Of a DNA stretch of 18,777 bases, positions 7,210 to 13,917 are shown piece after piece. This stretch comes from Myxococcota bacterium. GTDB lineage: Bacteria; Myxococcota_A; UBA9160; PR03. A program made the translations under genes and the position numbers. How positions within the stretch are numbered: the stretch's first letter is position 1; every line of letters starts with the position of its first letter. The notes under the pieces are model-generated. The model ran no database searches, was not told the origin of the DNA, and saw nothing but the letters and a program-made list of their open reading frames with translations. The stretch covers positions 1-18,777 of the forward strand of contig JALOQG010000061.1 in NCBI GenBank assembly GCA_025453505.1, in the 5' to 3' direction.

Positions 7210-7740
7210 GTGAGGAGAATGGTTGCTTTCGGTCTCGGTCTGTCCCTCGCGTTGGCGCCGATGATGTCGGCCCAGATCGCGCAGGCGGACAGCGTTGGTG
7301 ACGAAGAAGAAATCGCCGTTCCGGCGCCGATTCCGGTCGCGCCGGAGCCGGTGGTCGTCGAGAAGCAGGTGCCCGTGACCGCTCCGCCGCCGCCGTTCGT
7401 GGAGCTCTCGCGCTCGTCGTTCGGCGCAGGCCTCGGCCTCTCGTGGGGCCACGGCTCGCTCAGCTTCGAGGGCAACAGCTACGCGTTCTCGGTGAAGGGC
7501 GTCTCGGTCGGTGATCTCGGCGTCGCCAAGATGATCGCCGAGGGTCAGGTCCAGAATCTCGCTCGCCTCAGCGACTTCGCCGGCACGTACGTCGCCGTCG
7601 AGGCCGGTGCGACGGCTGGCAAGGGCGCATCGACCCTCTCGATGGTGAACGAGCACGGCGTGACGATCACCCTCGCTTCGCAGCGCGAAGGCCTCGGCCT
7701 CACGCTCGGCGCGCAGGGCTTCCAGATCGCGCTCGACTAG
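7210..7740 (+). CDS. Exported protein of unknown function with Pro-rich linker and beta-rich domain
   Basis: 176-residue exported protein whose family I cannot name. Residues 1-27 are a signal peptide (GLGLSLALAPMMSAQIAQA, cleavage before DS). Residues about 30-63 are an acidic then Pro/Val-rich spacer (VPAPIPVAPEP, TAPPPP), likely flexible and typical of proteins reaching through the envelope. Residues about 64-176 are Gly/Ser-rich with alternating hydrophobics, predicting a compact beta domain (FGAGLGLSWG, FSVKGVSVGDLG, GVTITLASQREGLGLTLG). The start is GTG at 7210, with AAAGGAG at 7195-7201 giving 8-nt spacing; an ATG at 7219 is too close to its GAGGAG. The gene has its own strong terminator and looks monocistronic. 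The excellent ribosome binding site and terminator suggest an abundant envelope protein, which is inference. Confidence 0.75.
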   Translation: MRRMVAFGLGLSLALAPMMSAQIAQADSVGDEEEIAVPAPIPVAPEPVVVEKQVPVTAPPPPFVELSRSSFGAGLGLSWGHGSLSFEGNSYAFSVKGVSVGDLGVAKMIAEGQVQNLARLSDFAGTYVAVEAGATAGKGASTLSMVNEHGVTITLASQREGLGLTLGAQGFQIALD

Positions 7741-7759
7741 CTCGAAGCCTCGGTCGTCG

Positions 7760-7797
7760 AAGGCGCGGGAGATCCGTCTCCCGCGCCTTCTTCTTTT
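7760..7797 (+). terminator. Strong intrinsic terminator after the 7210 gene
   Basis: A perfect 13-bp stem, 7760-7772 with 7777-7789, closes the tetraloop TCCG. It runs directly into a T-rich tail (TTCTTCTTTT), the classic Rho-independent form. It begins 20 bp after the stop codon and separates this gene from the lipoprotein operon. Confidence 0.92.
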
Positions 7798-7817
7798 CGG
7801 CCCCCGCATCTCGCCAC

Positions 7818-7857
7818 TTCTGTCTGGGTGAGGCGCCACCGTTATACTCGCCCCCCC
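7818..7857 (+). promoter_or_regulatory. Candidate promoter giving a leaderless mRNA for the lipoprotein operon
   Basis: TATACT at 7843-7848 matches the -10 consensus in five of six positions. Its -35 is poor (CTGTCT at 7820-7825 with 17-bp spacing, or TTCTGT at 7818). Transcription would begin about 7-9 nt after the -10, at or just before the ATG at 7858. The bases between are a run of C with no Shine-Dalgarno sequence, so the transcript would be leaderless or nearly so. Confidence 0.5.
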
Positions 7858-8589
7858 ATGGCCCACCGGCTTTCCCGACTCGCAGCCATCACCCTGTGTC
7901 TCGCCACCGCCGCTGTGGGTTGCGCGAGCAGCAACGGGCCGAGCGGCCCGCCCGGAACCCCGGGGTTCGACTTCTTCGGCGCACCGAGCCCGAGCGACGA
8001 CGACGTCGATCCGTGGTTCCCGAAGGTCGAGGAATGGCAGGGTCGCATGCAGGCCGAGGGCAAGCGCCTGCCTGCGAGCGACCGCTCGCTCCGCGGCGCG
8101 GAGCAGTCCGGCAAGCTGCTGCAGGCGATGGGCGCCTACCGCGACGAGCAGCGCGTGACGCTCGCCAGACAGATCACGAACTGGTCGCAGAAGATCGCGC
8201 GCCGCTACTACAAGTGGGATCCCGCCTCGAACGATCCGGTCTACGACCATTGGCCGACCGTCGGCCAGCTCCTCGCCAACAACGGCGACGACTGCGACGG
8301 CCTCGATCTCATCGCTTATCAGATGCTGCGCGAGTTCGGCTTCCCGCAGGACCGTGTCTTCCGCGCAATCCTGCGCCGCAACCGCGATCAGGCCAACCAC
8401 ATGGTGACGCTGTGGTTCGAGGACGCGCGAGATCCGTGGATCCTCGACGCCACCGGTGCGGTCACCTTCCAGATGCGACGATTCTCCCAGCTCGAAGGCT
8501 GGACGCCCACCAAGATCTTCAACGAACGCGCGCAGTATCTCGCCAACGAGATCGGGGCGCGCGCGCCGTCGGTGGCGCAGGGCGAGTGA
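7858..8589 (+). CDS. Lipoprotein with transglutaminase-like cysteine peptidase domain
   Basis: 243-residue predicted lipoprotein. The signal peptide (RLAAITLCLATAAVGC) ends at a lipobox with Cys22, so the mature protein would be lipid-anchored in the envelope. A Gly/Pro-rich linker (about 25-50) follows. Residues about 100-205 look like the bacterial transglutaminase-like cysteine peptidase (BTLCP, peptidase C93-like) domain: Cys146 in NNGDDCDGLDLIAYQML, His181 in QANHMVTLWF, Asp197 in WILDATG. The Cys-His-Asp triad is thus intact, with the usual order and spacing. Known BTLCP proteins act as periplasmic proteases (LapG is the best studied), but the substrate here is unknown. The ATG at 7858 lacks a ribosome binding site and sits just after a -10-like TATACT. 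It is the first gene of the operon and overlaps the dikinase-like gene by GTGA. Confidence 0.82.
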   Translation: MAHRLSRLAAITLCLATAAVGCASSNGPSGPPGTPGFDFFGAPSPSDDDVDPWFPKVEEWQGRMQAEGKRLPASDRSLRGAEQSGKLLQAMGAYRDEQRVTLARQITNWSQKIARRYYKWDPASNDPVYDHWPTVGQLLANNGDDCDGLDLIAYQMLREFGFPQDRVFRAILRRNRDQANHMVTLWFEDARDPWILDATGAVTFQMRRFSQLEGWTPTKIFNERAQYLANEIGARAPSVAQGE

Positions 8590-11546
8590 GGGTCGCACGC
8601 GCTTCGCTCGTCGCGTTGGCATTCGTCTGTGGCATCGCCGCGACGGCCCGCGCGCAGTTCCACGGACAGGGCGGAGCGCCCGACACTTCTCAGTACCGGG
8701 CGTGGATCGAGGAGATGAAGGGCTCGCAGCGCGGGCCCTTCGGCGGCATCGGCTGGTTCTGCAACGACGGCACCGTACGCGGCCCGCGGGCGGGCTGCAG
8801 CGGACACGGTGACGGCATCCAGCACGGCACCTGGAGCGATCGCACGCTCGAATTGCGCGCGAACGGCTACCGGATCGCCAACGTCCTCGCCGATCTCGAA
8901 GCCGGTCAGTTCACGGGCGACACACCGGATCTCGAATTGCTTCGCGAAGTCCTGCTCGAGCGATTCCTCATGGGCTGGGACCAGGGTTGGATCTCGCGTG
9001 GCGCGTTCACGTACCGCGGCGCCTACCAGATCGAGGACGAGGAAGCCGGCGCTCGTCGCGTCGTGCTCGCGCTGCTCGACGATCCGGCCTGGCGCGATCC
9101 GTCGCGATTCGCCCTGCTGCGCGAGACGGTGCGACTGCTGCCGATCCACGTCGATACGGTGAGTGCCGCGCAGGTGCGCGCCGACGCGCTCGCACTCGCC
9201 GCCGCCGACGCGGCGTTCACACCGCTGCGCGCGAAGATCCACAACGCGCCGGACGCCGCGGATGCCGATCGCGTGCGCGAGTTCGCACGCGAACGTGGCC
9301 GCGCTTCGGGACGCTACGAGGCGCTCGCCGATTCGATCGACCGTCTCTACGCGCCCGACGGCGCCCTCGCCGCGGTCTTGAAGCTCGCGCCGATCATCGC
9401 CAACGACGACGTCGAGAAGCAGCTCCGCGAGAAGAGCGAAGAGTTCAAGGACGAGGTGAAGCCCGGTCGCAAGCTCGCCGCTGCGGCGCGACTGCTTCGC
9501 CTGCTTCGAGAGACCTTCCCGACGATCGAAGATCCCGAGGTCGCGCTCGAGACGCTTCTGACGAGTCTCGCGCTCGAGCGCGAGGTCTGGGCCGCCGGCA
9601 ACGTCGCACTCTCGAAGATCGACGGTCTCACGCGCCGCACGCGGCTCTGGATCCTCGGCTACACCGCCGATGCGCTGTACGGCATCGGCATGCTCTCGAT
9701 GCGCCAGCTCGAGAGCATCGAGAAGCAGGTCCTCGCGATCGGTTCGAAGAATCCGACGCTTCGCGAGTATCGCGACGCCGTCCGGTATCTCGCGCGCGCC
9801 CCGGAGTGGGGAAGCCGCAATCTCGAGTTTCACGTCGGCCGCACCATCGATCGCTGGGCGGAGCTCGATCCTGCCGCACGCCAATACGTGCCGGACCGCT
9901 TGCGCGGCTCCCCGATGTTGACCTACAGCGCGGTGCTCGACGAGGTCGTGCAGGACGTCAACGACCTCGCCGGCATCCAGCACGAGATCATGGGCGAGAA
10001 GGTCGGCGGTGGCGTGCGCGCGCTCAATCCCGGGCTCGCGCGCGGCACCGTGCGCGAGCTGAAGGAAGGGCAGTCGGCGCTCGAACTCGATCCGAACGGG
10101 ATCTATCTGCTTCCGGAGACGACACCCGATCTCGCGCCGGTCGCCGGCATCCTGACGATGGGCGAAGGATCGTCGCTCTCGCACCTCCAACTGCTCGGTG
10201 ATCGACAGCTTCCGCGCGTCGAGAAGGCGCGCGGCAAGCGCGCGGTGCTCGCCGTGAGCCCGGGAGGCGTCGTGCAGCTCGCGGCCGACGGACCGCGGTG
10301 GAACGCGGTGTTCGGAGGCGAAGCGCACAGCGCGACCTCGAACAAGATCAGCATCGACGTCGACCCGAGAAAGCTCGACCTGGACGTCACCGACTTCCAG
10401 GCGTTCTCGAAGCTGCGCGCCTGGGACTCGGGTCGCATCATCGGGCCCAAGGGTGCGAATCTCGCGGAGCTGCGCTTCGCCTTCGGCGAGACGGTTCCCA
10501 ACGGCTTCGTGATCCCGTTCGGCGCGTTCCGGCGCGTGCTCGATCAACCGATCGAATACGGCGGCCCGTCGGTGTGGAAGTGGATGAGTTCGCGCTATGC
10601 GGAGATCGACCGCGCGCGCGGCGACGAAAGGAAGGCGCTCGTCGCGGCCTTCCTCGAGCGCCTGCGCGGCTGGATCAAGAACGTCGATCCGGGACCCGGC
10701 TTCGAGGCGCAGTTGCGCTGGAACCTCGAGAACTCGATCGGGGCCGGCGCGCGCTACGGCGTCTTCGTGCGCAGTGACACCAACGTCGAAGACCTCCCAG
10801 GCTTCACCGGTGCGGGGCTGAACCTCACCGTGCCGAACGTCGTCGGCTACGACGCGATCCTCCAGGCGATCCGCGACGTGTGGGCGTCGCCGTTCACCGA
10901 ACGCGCGTATTCGTGGCGCCAGGCGAACATGAGCAAGCCGGAGTACGTATTCCCCGCGGTGGTGGTGCAGCGCGCGTTCCCGTCCGAGAAGTCGGGCGTG
11001 CTGGTCACGACCGACGTCGAGCGCGGTGACGGCGGACAGCTCACGGTGGCCGTGAACGAGGGCGTCGGCGGTGCGGTGGACGGACAGCCCGCCGAATCGC
11101 TGCGCATCGACGTCGAAACCGGTGCGGTGACCGTGTTGGCGCAAGCCGCAGCCTCCGAGCGCACCGTGCTCTCTCCCGAAGGCGGCATCGTCCGCAAACC
11201 GACGAGCGGCACCGATCGGCTGCTCGAGCCGGGCGAGATCAAGCAGCTCGTCGCATTCGCGAAGCAGGTGCCCGCGCGCTTTCCGTCGCTGCGCACGATG
11301 ACGGGCGATCCCGTCGCCGCCGACATCGAGTTTGCATTCCGCGACGGCAAGCTCGCGCTGCTCCAGATCCGTCCCTTCAACGAGAGCCGGCGCGCCCAGA
11401 AGAGCCAGTATCTCGCACAGCTCGACGCGCCGTTCGCGACGCGTGGCGACGTCAAGGTGGACCTCGGCGCACTCGTCGGACCGCAGCGGACGACGACGGC
11501 GCCAGTAGCAGACGCAACGACCCAGCAGCAGGCGGAGAAACGATGA
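8586..11546 (+). CDS. Exported PEP/pyruvate-binding (glucan water dikinase-like) protein
   Basis: 986-residue protein with an N-terminal signal peptide (residues 1-23, ASLVALAFVCGIAATARA). Residues about 35-100 form a conserved-looking module (GGIGWFCNDG, HGDGIQHGTWSD), followed by a long helical region to about 500. Residues about 505-570 resemble the PEP-utiliser phosphohistidine swivel domain: GILTMGEGSSLSHLQLL with His533. Residues about 605-935 match the PPDK/PEP-synthase ATP-binding domain (PF01326): GPKGANLAELR (620-630), VRSDTNVEDLPGFTGAG (728-744), VVVQRAFPSEKSGVLVTT (792-809), DIEFAF (913-918) and LLQIRPF (925-931). The swivel-before-ATP-domain order is that of alpha-glucan water dikinases rather than PEP synthase. 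Such enzymes transfer the beta-phosphate of ATP to a glucan; the substrate here is unknown. The start is GTG at 8586, overlapping the previous stop by 4 bp; a much longer open frame upstream is a shadow. It overlaps the next gene by ATGA. Confidence 0.85.
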   Translation: MRVARASLVALAFVCGIAATARAQFHGQGGAPDTSQYRAWIEEMKGSQRGPFGGIGWFCNDGTVRGPRAGCSGHGDGIQHGTWSDRTLELRANGYRIANVLADLEAGQFTGDTPDLELLREVLLERFLMGWDQGWISRGAFTYRGAYQIEDEEAGARRVVLALLDDPAWRDPSRFALLRETVRLLPIHVDTVSAAQVRADALALAAADAAFTPLRAKIHNAPDAADADRVREFARERGRASGRYEALADSIDRLYAPDGALAAVLKLAPIIANDDVEKQLREKSEEFKDEVKPGRKLAAAARLLRLLRETFPTIEDPEVALETLLTSLALEREVWAAGNVALSKIDGLTRRTRLWILGYTADALYGIGMLSMRQLESIEKQVLAIGSKNPTLREYRDAVRYLARAPEWGSRNLEFHVGRTIDRWAELDPAARQYVPDRLRGSPMLTYSAVLDEVVQDVNDLAGIQHEIMGEKVGGGVRALNPGLARGTVRELKEGQSALELDPNGIYLLPETTPDLAPVAGILTMGEGSSLSHLQLLGDRQLPRVEKARGKRAVLAVSPGGVVQLAADGPRWNAVFGGEAHSATSNKISIDVDPRKLDLDVTDFQAFSKLRAWDSGRIIGPKGANLAELRFAFGETVPNGFVIPFGAFRRVLDQPIEYGGPSVWKWMSSRYAEIDRARGDERKALVAAFLERLRGWIKNVDPGPGFEAQLRWNLENSIGAGARYGVFVRSDTNVEDLPGFTGAGLNLTVPNVVGYDAILQAIRDVWASPFTERAYSWRQANMSKPEYVFPAVVVQRAFPSEKSGVLVTTDVERGDGGQLTVAVNEGVGGAVDGQPAESLRIDVETGAVTVLAQAAASERTVLSPEGGIVRKPTSGTDRLLEPGEIKQLVAFAKQVPARFPSLRTMTGDPVAADIEFAFRDGKLALLQIRPFNESRRAQKSQYLAQLDAPFATRGDVKVDLGALVGPQRTTTAPVADATTQQQAEKR

Positions 11547-12892
11547 GGCGCGGCATCCGAGTTCTGGTGTCGTCGGTGCTCTTCGCGGTGATGCTCGCGC
11601 CCAGCGCCGGCGCCTATCCGCTCGACGGCTGGGAGCACACGGGCATCTCGCGGCTCGAGGCCTTCGACCTCGCGCACACGGTTCTACTCGAGCGCGGCAC
11701 GATCCGCCCCGGCGCACTCAAGCGCATGGACGAAGTGCGGCTCGGCTTGATCGATCACCCCGATTTCCGCGTGCCCGCGCCCGACGCGCAGTTCAGCGCC
11801 GAGATCCGCGGCCTGCTCGGCGGCGACGCCGGCGCTTACGGCATCGCCGTGCTCGACATCACCGATCCCGAGAAGCCCTTCTACGCCGAGGTGAACGGAA
11901 ACGCGGCGCAGAATCCGGGCAGCGTCGGCAAGGTCGTCGCGGCATTGGCGCTCTTCCAGGCGCTCGCGGACGCACACCCGTACGACGCCGACGCCCGCAC
12001 CCGCGCGCTGCGCGACGTCCAGGTGCCGGCGACGAGCCTGATCCAGAACGACGACCATGTCGTGCCGTTCTGGAAGCGCGGCGACCGCACCATCCGCCGC
12101 CGCGAGATCGTGCTGGGCGACACCGCGAACCTGTGGACCTGGCTCGACTGGATGCTCTCGGCCTCGTCGAACGCGGGCGGCTCGGTCGTGATGGCGCACA
12201 CGGCGGCGATCGAGCACTTCGGCCCCGCGTTTCCGCCGTCGAGCGCGCAGCTCGAGGCGTTCGTCATGGGCGCGCCGCCGAGCCGGATGAGTTCGCTGCT
12301 GCACGGCGCGATCCTCGGCGGCCTGCGGCGCAACGGCCTCGATTCGGGCGCGCTGCGCCAGGGATCTCCGTTCACGAAGGGCGGCCGCGCGCGCATGCCG
12401 GGCTCGCTCGGCAGCACGTCGACGCCTCGCGAGCTGGTGAACTTCCTGGCGCGCATGGAGCAGGGCAAGCTCGTCGATCCCTGGTCGAGTCTCGAGCTCA
12501 AGCGCCTGCTCTATCTCACCGACATCCGCATCCGCTATGCGGCCGAGCCGACGCTCGACACCGCCGCGGTCTACTTCAAGTCCGGCTCGCTCTACGCCTG
12601 CGGCGGTCGTGGGCCATGCGGGAAGTACTACGGGAACTCGAAGAACTACATGAACTCGGTCGCGATCGTCGAGTACGACGGCGCCGAGAAGCAGCTCCGT
12701 TACCTGGTCGCGCTGCTCTCGAACGTGCTCGGCAAGAACTCGATCGAGACGCACCAGGCCCTCGCCCGGCGCATCCACCAGACGATCGCCGATCGCCACG
12801 GCGTCACGATCCCGCCGCCGACGCGCCCTGCCGACAAGGTCGGCTCGCAGGAAGGCGACGAAGAGGGCGTGCTACCCGCCCGAGCTCACTGA
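11543..12892 (+). CDS. Exported serine hydrolase, beta-lactamase/PBP fold (large paralogue)
   Basis: 449-residue exported protein with a signal peptide at residues 1-24 (VLVSSVLFAVMLAPSAGA). From about residue 98 it has the penicillin-recognising serine hydrolase motifs in order: S127-V-G-K130 (NPGSVGKVVAALALF), S208-S-N210 (SASSNAG), and K346-S-G348 (YFKSGSLY). These are the nucleophile, second-helix and KTG-type motifs of class A beta-lactamases and DD-peptidases. An insertion after the last motif holds a Cys pair (C353, C359). No class A omega-loop Glu is obvious, so a peptidoglycan or other amide/ester hydrolase is more likely than a beta-lactamase. The ATG at 11543 overlaps the upstream stop (ATGA) and has GGAG about 7 nt before it. 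It is the last gene of the operon and resembles the convergent serine hydrolase at 12872-13915, which it overlaps by 21 bp. Confidence 0.82.
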   Translation: MRRGIRVLVSSVLFAVMLAPSAGAYPLDGWEHTGISRLEAFDLAHTVLLERGTIRPGALKRMDEVRLGLIDHPDFRVPAPDAQFSAEIRGLLGGDAGAYGIAVLDITDPEKPFYAEVNGNAAQNPGSVGKVVAALALFQALADAHPYDADARTRALRDVQVPATSLIQNDDHVVPFWKRGDRTIRRREIVLGDTANLWTWLDWMLSASSNAGGSVVMAHTAAIEHFGPAFPPSSAQLEAFVMGAPPSRMSSLLHGAILGGLRRNGLDSGALRQGSPFTKGGRARMPGSLGSTSTPRELVNFLARMEQGKLVDPWSSLELKRLLYLTDIRIRYAAEPTLDTAAVYFKSGSLYACGGRGPCGKYYGNSKNYMNSVAIVEYDGAEKQLRYLVALLSNVLGKNSIETHQALARRIHQTIADRHGVTIPPPTRPADKVGSQEGDEEGVLPARAH

Positions 12893-13915
12893 GAGGCTGC
12901 CGGGCGCGCCCGGCACATTGGTGCGTCGCACGCGCGGCAGATCCGCACCGCTCCCGACCAGCCGATTCATCTGGATGATGATCTGCGAGAGCCATTCGCC
13001 GCCTCTCGGGTCTTCGGCGATGCCGGCGGCGATGTAGGTGGTGCCGTCGCGACGCTCGACGAGCGCGCCGTCGGCGTGACTGATGCCCCAGGTACCGGAC
13101 TTGCGATAGACGGTCGCGGTCGGATCCGTGGCCTCGAGCCCGCGCACGAACTTGTGGTGGATCGCCGAGTGGCCGAGCAGTTCCTTCATCTCGGCGCTCG
13201 CTTGCGGATTCACGAGCTGGCCCGTCTGCAACAGATAGTAGAAGCGTGCGATCTGCATGGGCGTCGCGCCGTGGGAGAGGTTGTCGATCGGATCGCGCCG
13301 CCAGGCGCCCACGGGCGCATAGTCCTTGCCCGCCCACAGACCGCCGTTGCGAAACGGGTCGTAGAGTCGGTAGCGCGGCGAGATCAAGGTGCGCGCGATG
13401 TAGTCGAGCCCGACCTTGTGCATCAGCGCGGTCGCATCCGTGTTCGACGAGCGACGGATCATGCGCTGGAGCTGGACGCGCGTCTCGGCGTCGATCACGA
13501 GACGGCCCTCGGCGGCCTTCTCGAAAGCGCCGAGCATCACCGCGATCTTCGGCAGGCTCGCGGCGTAGAGCATGCGATCCCCGTTGATCGCCGCGACGCG
13601 CGGGTGTGCGAGATCGGTCGTGTCGACCAGCGCGATCGCGAGCTTGCCCTCGCGCAGCGGCTGGGCGAGCCCGATCGCGAAGATCGAGCGCGTCAGCTCC
13701 TCTTCGAGGTCGGGATCGAGCCACTGCCAGAGCGGGGCCGGATCGCGGACCAGGAGCTGCTGCTTCAGGCTCTGTCGCACCGGCGCGGCGACCTCGCCGA
13801 GCACGGCGCCCTCCGCGCCACTGCCAGCGCGAGCGGTTCCCGGCGCGAACGCCGCGGTCGCCGCACACAGAAGCGCGACAGCCAGCGAGAAGGTTCCTCG
13901 GATCTCGTTTGCCAT
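12872..13915 (-). CDS. Exported serine hydrolase, beta-lactamase/PBP fold (small paralogue)
   Basis: 347-residue exported serine hydrolase. The signal peptide covers residues 1-30 (SLAVALLCAATAAFAPGTARA). The catalytic motifs are S120-L-P-K123 (YAASLPKIAVMLGAF), S156-S-N158 (RRSSNTDATALM) and K272-S-G274 (YRKSGTWGISH). GATPMQIARFYYLLQTGQLVNP (216-237) is typical of class A beta-lactamase-like proteins. It parallels the larger hydrolase at 11543 in motif order and in several stretches (compare LVNPQASAEMKELL with LVDPWSSLELKRLL), so the two are likely paralogues. A class A omega-loop Glu is not evident, so antibiotic hydrolysis cannot be claimed. The ATG at 13915 has GGAGG about 9 nt upstream, lying inside the last codons of the transporter gene 2 bp away, so the two genes form an operon. 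Confidence 0.85.
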   Translation of the reverse strand: MANEIRGTFSLAVALLCAATAAFAPGTARAGSGAEGAVLGEVAAPVRQSLKQQLLVRDPAPLWQWLDPDLEEELTRSIFAIGLAQPLREGKLAIALVDTTDLAHPRVAAINGDRMLYAASLPKIAVMLGAFEKAAEGRLVIDAETRVQLQRMIRRSSNTDATALMHKVGLDYIARTLISPRYRLYDPFRNGGLWAGKDYAPVGAWRRDPIDNLSHGATPMQIARFYYLLQTGQLVNPQASAEMKELLGHSAIHHKFVRGLEATDPTATVYRKSGTWGISHADGALVERRDGTTYIAAGIAEDPRGGEWLSQIIIQMNRLVGSGADLPRVRRTNVPGAPGSLSVSSGG

Positions 13916-13917
13916 GC

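Noticed and set aside
7896..8585. 230-residue upstream extension of the dikinase-like frame
   Set aside because: It is a shadow in another frame of the lipoprotein gene; starting at GTG 8586 gives a proper signal peptide and a 4-bp overlap.
8388..11717. 1109-residue minus-strand open frame opposite the dikinase-like gene
   Set aside because: Caused by high GC and biased third positions on the coding strand; composition is Arg/Glu/Ala/His-rich with no motif, whereas the plus strand carries complete enzyme motifs.
12872..13915. Antibiotic-resistance beta-lactamase
   Set aside because: The SxxK, SxN and KSG motifs only place it in the fold; no class A omega-loop Glu was identified, and it is paired with a paralogue in an envelope locus.
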